Shown piece by piece: positions 26,853 to 35,601 of a DNA stretch of 63,660 nt. Every line of letters starts with the position of its first letter. Within the stretch, counting starts at the first letter, position 1. Position numbers and translations under genes: made by a program. The notes beneath the pieces are model-generated. The model did no database searches. It was not told where the DNA came from and worked only from the letters and a program-made list of their open reading frames with translations. This stretch comes from an uncultured bacterium (GTDB lineage Bacteria; Desulfobacterota; Desulfovibrionia; Desulfovibrionales; Desulfovibrionaceae): NCBI GenBank assembly GCA_905214305.1, contig CAJMLK010000011.1, forward strand, positions 1-63,660. The letters run 5' to 3'.

Positions 26853-26988
26853 AGAGCAATTTCTCCCTGAAATCGCTCTGGCGGATGCGGGAGCAGACGC
26901 CCGCCGAGGAGGCGCAGGCGCAGTCTGTCCGCGCGGGTAAACGGCGGAGCGGGCGCCCGAAGCAATGAGAATAGATATTCTCAATGCG
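26853..26988 (+). repeat. Dispersed inverted-end repeat copy in the ybaK-hypothetical gap
   Basis: AGAGCAATTTC...GAAATCGCTCTGG, then GGATGCGGGAGCAGACGCCC, GGAGGCGCAGGCGCAG, GCGGGTAAACGGCGGAGCG and the palindrome TTGAGAATATCTATTCTCA-like end. Nearly complete. The rest of the 26520-27238 gap shows short TCTTCTGG direct repeats around 26808-26835 and no credible gene; a minus-strand frame over 26450-26780 has a hydrophobic start but no ribosome site. Confidence 0.75.
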
Positions 26989-27104
26989 AACATGCCATAT
27001 TCGTCCTGTGGCCGCATGCTGACGCTCTGCTGACATGAAGTGCGGCACTCTGGTCACACAGGCCGCGCCATGCGGGCATCCTGCCCCGTAACCCGCGCCG
27101 CCCC

Positions 27105-27132
27105 TTGACTTGACAGCAGCGTGCGCTACTTT
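27105..27132 (+). promoter_or_regulatory. Promoter of the membrane protein/Hsp70-like pair
   Basis: TTGACT (27105-27110), 16-base spacer, TACTTT (27127-27132), about 105 bases before the start codon at 27239. Confidence 0.5.
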
Positions 27133-27238
27133 TGACAGGCGTCCTGCGCCATGCGGCCTTTTTTGCAAAACCGGGCTTGCCCCTCGGCCGTACCCGCAGG
27201 AACCGCCCGGCAGCACCACAGCAAACGGGACAAACAGC

Positions 27239-28309
27239 ATGACCAATACAAATATCGATGCGTCCGCGCGCCCTGCAGATGTGCTTGCAGATGCGCTTGC
27301 GGATGAAACTCTTGAAAAAATAGCATCCTTCCCCGGCGACTACGCGCAGCATCGCCAGCTGCTCTCGGACCTCAAGGAAGACCTCGTGGCCCGGTGCGCA
27401 GCAAAAAACGCCGATGCAGACATTCCGGAAGAACTGCGCTGGAGCCTTGCCCGCGACATGCCGGATTTCTCCACCGATGCCCTGTACGTAAAAAGATATT
27501 CCCTGCTCAGCATGGCTGGCATTGTTTTTCTGGGCTTTTTCGCCGGGGGCCTTTTATCGGGCCTGCTGGGTCTCATTGATATGGGCGGGGGCATTTTGCG
27601 CGTGGCAACGGTGCTCGGCATGCTTTACGGCGCGGAATATCTGGCGGGCAACCCCAAGGCGCGCACGCGCATGCTGACCCTTCTGGGCCTGGGGACCCTT
27701 GCCGCCTTTGCCGCCAGCCTTGCCGCAGGCATTTTGCGTCTGACCTCATGGGCGGACTTCAAAAGCGCCGTCTTTGGCACAAGCGGTGGCGCTGGCCTGT
27801 TCAAACGCCTGTATCTGTTGCTGGGCGCGTCCTTTCTGTTCGTTTTGCTTGCCAAAAAAACCACGTCCCTTGACGTGGAGGCATTCAGGCCGTCTCTGCG
27901 GCGTCAGGCACAGGAGCGCGCCCGCTGGCTCACCACATTTTTTTCAATGTGGGACAAACTCCATGCGGAAATTGAGCTTCTCGGCCACACCGACCACCAG
28001 CCCCTGCATGCAGGCCAATGCCCCAGAAACGACTGTCCGCTGGCCCTTGGCGTTGCGCACCTTCTGGACAGCATGGATGGACAGACCAGACATTTCCTTT
28101 CGCAACAGCTCACCTTTATGGGCTATGCCCCCGGCGAAGACGACAGTCACATCATATGGGATGAAGATACCCACGCCGGGCTTTATGATACGGTGGGCCT
28201 TGTGTCCAACGGCGACCGTTGCCGCGTCTTGCGCCGCTACACCCGCGCCGGAGACAGCATCATGAAGGGGCACGTGCAGAAAGAAGGCTCTCAGGGGGCC
28301 GGGACATGA
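27239..28309 (+). CDS. Unrecognised multi-pass membrane protein coupled to an Hsp70-like gene
   Basis: A 356-residue protein of no family I recognise. Residues 1-85 are polar and acidic with a likely helical segment (DETLEKIASFPGDYAQHRQL). Four hydrophobic segments follow at about 90-113, 117-135, 146-168 and 190-206. A soluble C-terminal domain (~207-356) contains SMWDKLHAEIELLG, a CPRNDCP pair of cysteines and a long GYAPGEDDSHIIWDEDTHAG stretch. Its stop overlaps the start of the Hsp70-like gene as ATGA, so the two proteins are probably made together and may form one membrane complex. The ATG at 27239 is preceded by a weak ribosome site only. Confidence 0.75.
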   Translation: MTNTNIDASARPADVLADALADETLEKIASFPGDYAQHRQLLSDLKEDLVARCAAKNADADIPEELRWSLARDMPDFSTDALYVKRYSLLSMAGIVFLGFFAGGLLSGLLGLIDMGGGILRVATVLGMLYGAEYLAGNPKARTRMLTLLGLGTLAAFAASLAAGILRLTSWADFKSAVFGTSGGAGLFKRLYLLLGASFLFVLLAKKTTSLDVEAFRPSLRRQAQERARWLTTFFSMWDKLHAEIELLGHTDHQPLHAGQCPRNDCPLALGVAHLLDSMDGQTRHFLSQQLTFMGYAPGEDDSHIIWDEDTHAGLYDTVGLVSNGDRCRVLRRYTRAGDSIMKGHVQKEGSQGAGT

Positions 28310-30294
28310 AGATACTTGGCATCGACCTCGGAACCAGCAATACCTACATCTACGGAACGCACAGGCATTCCGTAGTGCCCCGGCCCGTAGTCCCGCCCCG
28401 CATCGGCGCGGCGGACGGCTGCGTGGAAACAGTCATTCTGTATGAAGACGACATGCCGCGCCTCATAGGCCATCCGGCTGAAAGCGAATACTACGCCAAC
28501 GCGGCCATGCGGCCCCGGCGCAGCCTGCGCTGCCAGTTCAAGCCAGAAACAGGCGAAGACGGGTCAGAAGCCGTGCGCTGGATGACGGATTTCTTGCGAA
28601 TGCTGCGTCAGGCGCTGCCACCGGACACCCTGGAGCAGGACAGCCAGATATACGTGGGGATCCCCGCGCGCACGCGCGAGAGCTTCGGGCCGTCGCTGTC
28701 GCGCTGCTTTACCGATGCGGGCTGGCCCATGCCCTCCCTTATACGGGAGTCTGACGCGGCCATGATATCTTGCCTGCAATCAGGGGCCATCGAGCTGGAC
28801 GATATGGAGCACAGCCTGCTGATTCTGGATTTCGGCGGCGGAACCTGCGACTTTACGCTGGCGGAAAATTCAGAAATCCTCCAGAGCGGCGGTGACCGCC
28901 TGCTGGGCGGCCGCCTGTTTGACGACCTCTTTTTTCAGCTTTTCTGCCGCCACAATCCCGGCATGGCGGAACAGGCGAAAGCCGATAATTGCGAGTACTA
29001 CGTCCACTGGGTTTTGTGCAGGGCCGAAAAGGAACGCTTTTCAAAAATCCTGCAAAAAGACATCAACAGCACCGTGAGCCTGCACCTTTCCTGGTACGAC
29101 GCGCAGGGCACACAAAAGCACGCCTATCTGCACGATCTCACCTGGCAGCGCATTGTCAGCGCCGCGGAAAGCTATACGGCGTCGCAGCCCCTGCTGGACA
29201 TGCTCCACCAGTACGCCAACAGGGGCGCTCTCGGCAGCACGGCTTCGGACATGCTGCAGGGCCGCGAGGTGGCGCTCATATCCTGGTTCAAGGATATGCT
29301 GTACGACATCAAAAAACAGAAAGGCGTGGACAAGGTCATTCTTACCGGCGGCAGCAGCGGCTGGTTTTTTGCCCGCGACGCCGTACACGACGTTTTTGGC
29401 ACGGACAACATCGTCATGAGCCCCCGTACGTATGAGGACATTGCCTACGGCCTCGCCCTTTACCCCATGCTGCTGGATACGCATCTCAAGATAAAAACCC
29501 TGCTTGAAGACCAGAGCGAGGACTTTTCGCAACGGGTGGCGGGCATTGCCCAGGGCATTTTTGAAAAGCACACCAAGCTGGCTGCGCAAACCTGCGCCGA
29601 GCGCATCGCGTCCAGAGACATCATGAGCGTTCTTGAATCCGCACAGCAGTCCCGCAAAACCGTGGAAGAAATAGAACGCGAAATCAGCGAAAAAATCCGC
29701 AACGACTCCGGTCTGCTGAACATTATCCGCGAAAGAACAGAAGCCGCACGCACTGAGATAGAACGGGAACTGCGCCAGCAGTTCAGCCGTTGGCTGCGTG
29801 AAAACGGCGTGCATCTTGTACCCCGGCTCAACTTTTCGGCCCGCACACTCAGCACCAGTTTTTTTGACGCTGTGCAGGTCAAGATATCGCGCCTCACGCT
29901 GCTGAACACCATGGATGTCATGGTGGTTGCGGTTCTGCCCGGTGTGGCGGCCTTTGCCGTTGGTGAAAAAATGCTGCTCACCACCGGAGAACCGGTGTCA
30001 GCAGTGCTGGGCGGCGCGGCGGCCTTTGCAGGCACATGGGCGCTGGGCAAGTTCGGCAAAAATTTTCTCCGCACAAAAAGACTGCCCCAGTTTTTGCTCA
30101 ATGAAAAGAATCGGGAAAAGATCATCGCCAAAAACAAAGAGTATATTCAGGAAGCATTGGGACAGGCTTTTCAGGAAATCCGGCAGGACCTCATGGAAGA
30201 CGCCAGAGCAAAAATACGCTACTCGCTCAAGGCCCTGCTGCAACGCCTTACAGTGCTGAACCATATCCGGGTGGAGCGCGGCGCGGCGTCATGA
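28306..30294 (+). CDS. Hsp70-like ATPase with C-terminal coiled coil and membrane hairpin
   Basis: A 662-residue protein. The N-terminal ~400 residues are an actin/Hsp70-type ATPase: phosphate-1 ILGIDLGTSNT, phosphate-2 ILDFGGGTCDFTL (~172-184) and adenosine motif VILTGGSSGWF (~343). The usual Hsp70 substrate-binding domain is not recognisable. Residues ~440-510 are charged and helical, likely coiled coil, followed by two hydrophobic segments (~537-553 and 566-581) and a basic tail. It is therefore a membrane-anchored, DnaK-like ATPase, not DnaK itself. No dnaJ or grpE is nearby. It overlaps the upstream membrane protein gene by 4 bases. The client and function are unknown. Confidence 0.85.
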   Translation: MKILGIDLGTSNTYIYGTHRHSVVPRPVVPPRIGAADGCVETVILYEDDMPRLIGHPAESEYYANAAMRPRRSLRCQFKPETGEDGSEAVRWMTDFLRMLRQALPPDTLEQDSQIYVGIPARTRESFGPSLSRCFTDAGWPMPSLIRESDAAMISCLQSGAIELDDMEHSLLILDFGGGTCDFTLAENSEILQSGGDRLLGGRLFDDLFFQLFCRHNPGMAEQAKADNCEYYVHWVLCRAEKERFSKILQKDINSTVSLHLSWYDAQGTQKHAYLHDLTWQRIVSAAESYTASQPLLDMLHQYANRGALGSTASDMLQGREVALISWFKDMLYDIKKQKGVDKVILTGGSSGWFFARDAVHDVFGTDNIVMSPRTYEDIAYGLALYPMLLDTHLKIKTLLEDQSEDFSQRVAGIAQGIFEKHTKLAAQTCAERIASRDIMSVLESAQQSRKTVEEIEREISEKIRNDSGLLNIIRERTEAARTEIERELRQQFSRWLRENGVHLVPRLNFSARTLSTSFFDAVQVKISRLTLLNTMDVMVVAVLPGVAAFAVGEKMLLTTGEPVSAVLGGAAAFAGTWALGKFGKNFLRTKRLPQFLLNEKNREKIIAKNKEYIQEALGQAFQEIRQDLMEDARAKIRYSLKALLQRLTVLNHIRVERGAAS

Positions 30295-30390
30295 TACGGG
30301 GGCTTCCGGCACACGGCCTTTGCGCAGTCTGCCCGCCACAGCGCTCCATGTGAGGGGTTTCGGGGCATGTTGCCACCTTCTGGGGCGGAT

Positions 30391-30460
30391 TAACTTTGAG
30401 AATGTACATTCTCAAAGCTTTCAAAGAACGCCCGCTCTGGCGTTTAACCGCGCAGACAGC
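30391..30460 (-). repeat. Dispersed repeat fragment with palindrome
   Basis: The palindrome CTTTGAGAATGTACATTCTCAAAG (30394-30417), then, reading against the element, CGTTTAACCGCGCAGACAG. The AGAGCA end is missing. It occupies the gap between the converging Hsp70-like and Sel1 genes. Confidence 0.65.
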
Positions 30461-30584
30461 AGCAAACGAACAGGCAAAAAAATGCGGGAAAAAGCGGCCC
30501 CCACGATATTCCGGCAATCAATGCCGTAAATAGCCGTGGACGGGCCTGACTTTTCCCCGCACTTGCGAGCCATAAACCCGCAGG

Positions 30585-31253
30585 CTACGGCATGGTGTAC
30601 TCGCGCACAAAATTAAAGACATTGCCTTCCACTTCAAGGCCCTGCGCTTTGGCCTTGCCGTACCAGACCTGCGCTTCGGCGGCGTTTTCAGGCACACCCA
30701 CGCCGTATTCGTAGCAAGCGCCCACATAACGCTGCGCCTGAGCATTGCCCTGATTTGCCGCCATCTGTGCCAGACGGAAACTTTCGGCGGGATTTTTGGC
30801 AAAACCGTACTTGCCCTGTCCGTAATACAGGGCCAGATTGAACTGGGCTTCGGCATTGCCCGCATTGGCGGCACTGGTCATAAGCCTGACCACTGCGGCG
30901 TCATCCCTGGGCACGCCCTGACCCAGTTCATACTGGTAGGCCAGAAGCACCTGGGCCTCACTGTTGTTCTGCTCGGCGGCAAGGCGGAACCATTTGGCAG
31001 CGGTTTCCATATCCTGCGGCACGCCAAGCCCGTTTTCGTAGCAACGGCCAAGGATGATCTGGGCGCGGGCGTTGCCGTCAGAGGCCAGCGGCTGCACCAG
31101 TTGCAGAACCTTTTTATATTGCCCGATATTGTAGGCCGTCCACGCGTCATTGAGCTTCTGCTCTACCTGATCCGCAGGCTGCGCGGCCACGGCCATGCCC
31201 TGGAACAAAAAAAACGCCAGAGCCAGAACGATCGCACCATACTGCTTTTTCAT
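30585..31253 (-). CDS. Secreted Sel1-repeat protein
   Basis: A 222-residue protein with a signal peptide (ending GMAVAA) followed by about four Sel1/TPR-like helical repeats: AQIILGRCYENGLGVPQD, AKWFRLAAEQNNSEAQ, YELGQGVPRDDAAVVRL and YVGACYEYGVGVPENAAEAQ. Such repeats bind other proteins; here in the periplasm. No enzymatic motif is seen. The ATG at 31253 gives a normal Sec signal. It converges with the Hsp70-like gene. Confidence 0.9.
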   Translation of the reverse strand: MKKQYGAIVLALAFFLFQGMAVAAQPADQVEQKLNDAWTAYNIGQYKKVLQLVQPLASDGNARAQIILGRCYENGLGVPQDMETAAKWFRLAAEQNNSEAQVLLAYQYELGQGVPRDDAAVVRLMTSAANAGNAEAQFNLALYYGQGKYGFAKNPAESFRLAQMAANQGNAQAQRYVGACYEYGVGVPENAAEAQVWYGKAKAQGLEVEGNVFNFVREYTMP

Positions 31254-31763
31254 AAAACCTCCTCATGGCCCGTGTTAGTGCCGGGCCTGATGCTGTAAAG
31301 AGTAGCGCCGCAAAAAGGGCTTGGCAAGGGCGGCACAGGGGCCTCTTACGGCAGACTCCCCACCTTGCCAACGGAAGCCGCCACCACTTTTCAGCGCCAT
31401 TGGCTTCACTGAAAGGCTTCATGACCGCATGACTGAAAAACAAGACACCAAGCTGTTTTTACATCACTTTTTTGGAAAATCACGGCTCTGCTGCACACAG
31501 GCGCGGCTCTCGCCCCCCTTGACGCCCCGTCATCCAGAAGGCACAAACACGGCAAACACCATCTTTACTTCTTTATAAAAGCCTCCTTTCCGGGGCATAG
31601 CCATGCGCTCCACTCCGAAAACCTGTTTTCATGTGGGTAAAAAACAAAGAATGACGCTGGTGAAACAGTTCGAAACCCTTGCGCCGCCGAATCCCAAAAA
31701 GCCGCGCAGCAGACACATACCTGAAAACAGGCTCAAATGCCTGAACAGACCAGGAGGTCGAGC
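31254..31763. other. Intergenic region without recognisable features
   Basis: The 510-base divergent gap between the Sel1 gene and the His-rich membrane protein gene. It must hold promoters for both, but I see no clear -35/-10 pair, repeat or RNA. The part near 31480-31620 is less GC-rich than its surroundings. Confidence 0.3.
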
Positions 31764-32363
31764 ATGAGCCATCCCCCGCACAAGCCCCCCCACGAATCTT
31801 CGGAGGGGCATGCCCGACACGATGACACCCTGCCTGCCGTCTCCGCCGGACAGGACGCCCACCAGAATGGCCGCCAGGATGAAAACGGCCATAACAGGCA
31901 TGACGGACATGACGGGCGCCGTGTGCTTGAGGCCGAAGTCATTCTTGATGACGGGCAAGAACAGCAGAACAGTCAGGGGCAGACATATGGACAGGGGCAT
32001 GGCCGGGGCAGTTCCGACGGCAGGGGATTTTTTTACAGCCGCACCTTTGGCGGACGCGGGGCCGGTGGCTTTCAGGCCGGTGGCGCACCTCTGGGGCACA
32101 TCTGGATATCGCAGCGCAATGACGCCAACGCCTGTCTTGCCCCCTGCGTAACCTTTGCCATTTTTCTTGTCTGTCTGGCGCAATTCGGTTTTCTGGCGGG
32201 ACTCGGCTTTGCTTTTTTTCACACCATCGGCTCCATCGCAGGCACGCTGCGCCAGATGCGCGGCATGACCGCGGGCAAGGTTCCCAATCCCTGGCCCTGG
32301 CGGTTCGGCAACTGGCTGGTTTCTTTTCTCGTGACGGCATGGCTTGCCGGGGGCTTCAACTAG
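31764..32363 (+). CDS. Hypothetical His/Gly-rich protein with C-terminal membrane segment
   Basis: A 199-residue protein. Residues 1-105 are strongly polar, rich in His, Gln, Gly and Asp (HPPHKPPHESSEGHARHDD; HNRHDGHDGRR) and likely unfolded. The C-terminal third has one strong hydrophobic segment (VTFAIFLVCLAQFGFLAGLGFAFF written across ~133-156) and a second, weaker one at the end. I do not recognise a family. The frame is supported by an ideal AGGAGG seven bases before the ATG. A minus-strand frame over the same bases lacks this. Metal binding by the His-rich arm is inference. Confidence 0.65.
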   Translation: MSHPPHKPPHESSEGHARHDDTLPAVSAGQDAHQNGRQDENGHNRHDGHDGRRVLEAEVILDDGQEQQNSQGQTYGQGHGRGSSDGRGFFYSRTFGGRGAGGFQAGGAPLGHIWISQRNDANACLAPCVTFAIFLVCLAQFGFLAGLGFAFFHTIGSIAGTLRQMRGMTAGKVPNPWPWRFGNWLVSFLVTAWLAGGFN

Positions 32364-32373
32364 GGCGGGTCAG

Positions 32374-32499
32374 CCTTGAGAATGTGCATTCTCAAAACTG
32401 GCTTCAGCGCCTGACCGCTCAGGCGAATTATACCTGCACCCTTGCGGCGGGCGACTCTCACACAGCCGCCAGAGCAATTTCAATGTAGAATTGCGCTGG
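32374..32499 (-). repeat. Dispersed inverted-end repeat copy
   Basis: Begins 11 bases past the stop of the His-rich protein gene with the palindrome CTTGAGAATGTGCATTCTCAA, then a GACCGC block, CCTTGCGGCGGGCGA, and ends AGAGCAATTTCAATGTAGAATTGCGCT. The palindrome side is to the left, so it is inverted relative to the copy at 5083. Confidence 0.7.
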
Positions 32500-32524
32500 C
32501 CGGTTTCAGGACAGTGAAACGAGC

Positions 32525-32800
32525 ATGACATCCGATCCCTGGCTGGTCTATCTGCTGGAATGTGCAGACGGCACACTGTATTGCGGCATTACCCGCGATA
32601 TGGAGCGCCGCCTTGCGCAGCATAACGGGGCCCTGGCGGGCGGCGCCCGTTACACGCGGGGGCGGCGTCCGGTGAGCCTGCTGGCCGGCAGGCAGTGCGC
32701 GTGCATGGCTGATGCCCTGCGCCTTGAACGCGCCGTCAAAGCCCGCCCGCGTCATAAAAAAAAATCCTGCCTGCTGAGCGGAGGCGATGAACAATGCTGA
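32525..32800 (+). CDS. GIY-YIG nuclease-domain protein (YhbQ-like)
   Basis: A 91-residue single-domain protein of the UvrC/YhbQ GIY-YIG type. VYLLECADGTLYCGITRD matches the GIY and YIG strands (here VYL and YCG), followed by the Arg-containing helix ERRLAQHN and GARYTRGRRPVSLL. The Glu expected later may be that in RLERAVKARP. These proteins are presumed DNA nucleases of unclear role. The stop overlaps the start of the LysE gene by 7 bases. Confidence 0.9.
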   Translation: MTSDPWLVYLLECADGTLYCGITRDMERRLAQHNGALAGGARYTRGRRPVSLLAGRQCACMADALRLERAVKARPRHKKKSCLLSGGDEQC

Positions 32801-33426
32801 CCGTGGACGTTGCTCTGGCTTTTTTTGCCGCCTCTCTTCTTCTCGGCATAGCTCCGGGGCCTGACAATATTTTTGTGCTCACACAGTCTGCTGTTTACGG
32901 TGCGGGCGCCGGTGCTGTAACCACTCTGGGGCTGGTCACCGGCCTCTGCGTGCACACGGCGGCCGTGGCGCTGGGCGTGGCCGCCATTTTCCAAAGCTCT
33001 CCCACGGCTTTCATGCTGCTCAAGGCCGCAGGTGCGGCCTATCTGCTGTGGCTTGCCTGGCTTTCCTTCAGGGCCGGGGCCTCGCTGGCCCTCACCGGAG
33101 GAAGCGGAGCACCCTTTCCCGGCTATGCGGCCCTGTACCGGCGCGGCATTGTCATGAATGTGACAAATCCCAAGGTTTCTCTCTTTTTTCTGGCATTCTT
33201 GCCCCAGTTCTGTGATCCCACGCGGGGCAGCATGGCCTTGCAGGTTCTCAGCCTGGGCCTTTTGTTCATGCTGGCAACCCTTGCAGTTTTTTTCAGCGTT
33301 GCCCTGCTTGGCGGCAGGCTGGCCCTGTGGTTCAACAAGGCCCCCGGCGGACAGATACTCATTCACCGCGTGGCGGGCCTCGTTTTCGTGGGGCTGGCCC
33401 TGCTTCTGCTGCTCAGCGGCAAGTAG
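32794..33426 (+). CDS. LysE/RhtB family amino acid exporter
   Basis: A 210-residue inner-membrane protein with about six helices. The N-terminal GIAPGPDNIFVLTQSAVYG is the LysE signature, followed by LLKAAGAAYLLWLAW and a central GIVMNVTNPKVSLFFLAFLPQF. Members export amino acids or their derivatives; the substrate here cannot be told. GGAGG lies 10 bases upstream of the ATG, and the start overlaps the GIY-YIG gene, so the two are co-translated. Confidence 0.93.
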   Translation: MLTVDVALAFFAASLLLGIAPGPDNIFVLTQSAVYGAGAGAVTTLGLVTGLCVHTAAVALGVAAIFQSSPTAFMLLKAAGAAYLLWLAWLSFRAGASLALTGGSGAPFPGYAALYRRGIVMNVTNPKVSLFFLAFLPQFCDPTRGSMALQVLSLGLLFMLATLAVFFSVALLGGRLALWFNKAPGGQILIHRVAGLVFVGLALLLLLSGK

Positions 33427-33479
33427 CCGGACCGGCATGGCAGCGCCCTGCGGCGGCAGTTAACGACTTGCGGCATTTC

Positions 33480-33508
33480 TTGACAACGGGTATTGGCAGA
33501 GGTATGTA
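33480..33508 (+). promoter_or_regulatory. Promoter of the yceD-rpmF-plsX-fab operon
   Basis: TTGACA (33480-33485), 17-base spacer, TATGTA (33503-33508), 22 bases before the DUF177 start. Very close to consensus. Confidence 0.85.
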
Positions 33509-33529
33509 GTCCAACTTTCGAGGTGCAAT

Positions 33530-34105
33530 ATGCAGAATTACCGTATATCTCTTAATGATTTGCCGCCCGAAGGCAAAGAATTCCAACTGGATGACCCTGC
33601 CATCTGGCAGGAACCCATGAAGGAATTCGGCATGGAATGCCGGGTGAGCAAGCCCCTGAGCGCCAGCATCACTGTGCTGCCCACCGATGGGGGCTGGCTT
33701 GTGCGCGGATCCCTTATGGGCGAAGTGGTTCTGCCTTGCAGCCGTTGCGCCGAAGACGCCGCTTCTGCCATAAGCACCCGCTTTGAAGATTTTGAGGAGC
33801 TGCCCGGCGATGACGACTTTGAAGGCCCCGGCGGCGGCGCAAGCCTGTCGGGCGTGCAGGCTCAGGACGAAAACGCCGAGAGCCGCCTTGTCTTTGTCAA
33901 CAACGTGCCCATGCTCGACCTCGCGGCCATCTGCTGGGAAGAGCTCATGCTGGCCCTGCCCGTAACCCCCCTGTGCGGAGCATCCTGCAAAGGGCTGTGC
34001 GCCGGTTGCGGGGCCAACTTGAACGAAGGCATGTGCGCCTGCGAACACGATGAGGGCGATCCCCGCATGGCAGTTTTGCGCGGGCTTACCCTGCATAAGA
34101 ACTGA
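33530..34105 (+). CDS. yceD: DUF177 (YceD) family protein with Cys clusters
   Basis: A 191-residue protein of the DUF177/YceD family, usually encoded just before rpmF and thought to act in 23S rRNA or ribosome assembly. It has a CSRC pair in the middle (about residue 71), an acidic DDDFEGPGGG loop, and a C-terminal cluster CGASCKGLCAGCG...CACE that probably binds zinc. It begins the ribosome/fatty-acid operon under a near-consensus promoter. Confidence 0.92.
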   Translation: MQNYRISLNDLPPEGKEFQLDDPAIWQEPMKEFGMECRVSKPLSASITVLPTDGGWLVRGSLMGEVVLPCSRCAEDAASAISTRFEDFEELPGDDDFEGPGGGASLSGVQAQDENAESRLVFVNNVPMLDLAAICWEELMLALPVTPLCGASCKGLCAGCGANLNEGMCACEHDEGDPRMAVLRGLTLHKN

Positions 34106-34369
34106 AAATCGGGCAGAAAAAATTTTTCCCGACCTGAAACGGAAACAAATCGGGTTCGGGCAATAAAAACCGGATCGGGCCACGGCCTTTACAGCCCTGC
34201 TTTACGGGCGTAAAAAAGCCACTGCATGCAGGCGGATTCCTGCACGCGGAGCCTAGACATTTTCAGAAATTTTTACTAATCTGCTGAGTCTTGCGGGCGG
34301 ACCCTCTTTTCAGGTCTGGCCGCCATACCCTTGCTGTATGTGTCCGAAAGGACGGAAAAGGAGAACATC

Positions 34370-34552
34370 ATGGCTGTGCAACAGAACAAAAAATCCCGCT
34401 CCCGCAAGGGGATGCGCCGCTCCCATGACCGTGTGGCCATTCCCGCCGTTATCTACTGCTCCTGCGGCGAGCCTACCGTGCCCCATTGCGTCTGCCCCAG
34501 CTGCGGCACGTACAAGGGCCGTCAGGTAGTCGCCAAAAGCGAAAACGAGTAA
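34370..34552 (+). CDS. rpmF: 50S ribosomal protein L32
   Basis: A 60-residue protein. The basic N-terminus KKSRSRKGMRRSHD is followed by CSCGEP...CVCPSCGTYKGRQVV, giving the four-Cys zinc-binding form of L32. AGGAG lies 8 bases before the ATG. The stop overlaps the plsX start as TAATG. The 264-base gap before it holds GC-rich hairpins, one near 34110-34133 with an A/T loop, that may end or slow yceD transcription. Confidence 0.97.
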   Translation: MAVQQNKKSRSRKGMRRSHDRVAIPAVIYCSCGEPTVPHCVCPSCGTYKGRQVVAKSENE

Positions 34553-35586
34553 TGAACGAGCGCCCCATCATCGCCGTGGACGCCATGGGCGGGGACTTCG
34601 GTCCCTCCGTGGTGGTGCCGGGCGCCATTGAGGCTGCCCGTCTTTACGACTTGCACGTCCAGCTTGTGGGCGACACCCCCAAGCTGGAGGCCGAGCTGGA
34701 AAAGCTCGTCCTCAAGGACGTGCATTACGACATTGTTCAGGCTGATGATGTGGTGCACATGAACGAAAAACCTTCGGACATCCTGCGCCGCAAAAAAAAT
34801 TCCTCCATCCAGGTGGCCTGCCGTCTGGTCAAGGAAGGCGCCGCTGACGCCGTGGTCAGCGCCGGGCACTCCGGCGCCACGGTGGCCTGCGGCATGTTTA
34901 TCATGGGACGCCTGCAAGGGGTGGAGCGTCCCGCGCTGGCCGCGCTGCTGCCCACGGAAAAAGACCCCGTGGTGGTGCTTGATGCCGGAGCCAATGTGGA
35001 CTGCCGCCCCTATCACCTCTTTCAGTTCGGCCTCATGGGCGACGCCTTTGCCCGCGATCTGCTGGGATACGCCTCACCCCGGGTCAGCCTGCTGAGCATC
35101 GGTGAAGAGGAAGGCAAGGGCAACAGCCAGGTAAAAGAAGCCTACGAATTGCTGAAGATGGCCCAGAACCTCAATTTTGTGGGCAATGCCGAAGGGCGCG
35201 ACATCTTTACCGGCAACCTTGATGTAGTGATCTGCGATGGCTTTGTGGGCAACGTGGTAGTGAAAATGAGCGAAGGCCTCGCGGCCTCGCTTGTGCGCAT
35301 GCTCAAGAAGGTCTTTACTTCCGGGGTATTGCCCGCCCTTGGCGGCATGCTTGCCAAGGGTGCTTTCAAGCGCTTTGCCAGCACCATTGATTACGCCGAA
35401 TACGGCGGCGCGCCGTTGCTGGGCCTTCAGGGTCTTGCCATCGTCTGTCATGGCCGCTCAAGCTCACTGGCTATGACCAATGCCATCAAGATGGGCGGCA
35501 CTTTTGTGCGCAAGGGGACCAACAGCCGCCTTGCCGAGACCATCCTGGCCAACGAAGAGCTTACCCGCTTCTCCCGCGCCATCTAA
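34552..35586 (+). CDS. plsX: Phosphate acyltransferase PlsX
   Basis: A 344-residue enzyme that makes acyl-phosphate from acyl-ACP for phospholipid synthesis. IAVDAMGGDFGP at the N-terminus is the family signature; SAGHSGATVACG, VLDAGANVDC and CDGFVGNVVVKMSEG follow. Translationally coupled to rpmF and upstream of fabH, the usual bacterial order. Confidence 0.97.
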   Translation: MNERPIIAVDAMGGDFGPSVVVPGAIEAARLYDLHVQLVGDTPKLEAELEKLVLKDVHYDIVQADDVVHMNEKPSDILRRKKNSSIQVACRLVKEGAADAVVSAGHSGATVACGMFIMGRLQGVERPALAALLPTEKDPVVVLDAGANVDCRPYHLFQFGLMGDAFARDLLGYASPRVSLLSIGEEEGKGNSQVKEAYELLKMAQNLNFVGNAEGRDIFTGNLDVVICDGFVGNVVVKMSEGLAASLVRMLKKVFTSGVLPALGGMLAKGAFKRFASTIDYAEYGGAPLLGLQGLAIVCHGRSSSLAMTNAIKMGGTFVRKGTNSRLAETILANEELTRFSRAI

Positions 35587-35601
35587 CCGACGGTATACAG
35601 A

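Noticed and set aside
26450..26965. Minus-strand frame in the ybaK-hypothetical gap with a hydrophobic start (from 26780)
   Set aside because: It overlaps the 3' end of ybaK and, in its longer form, runs through a dispersed repeat; no ribosome site and Arg-rich low-complexity product.
31629..32222. Minus-strand frame with hydrophobic segments opposite the His-rich protein
   Set aside because: The plus-strand frame has a perfect AGGAGG and ends right before a repeat; the minus frame lacks an initiation site.
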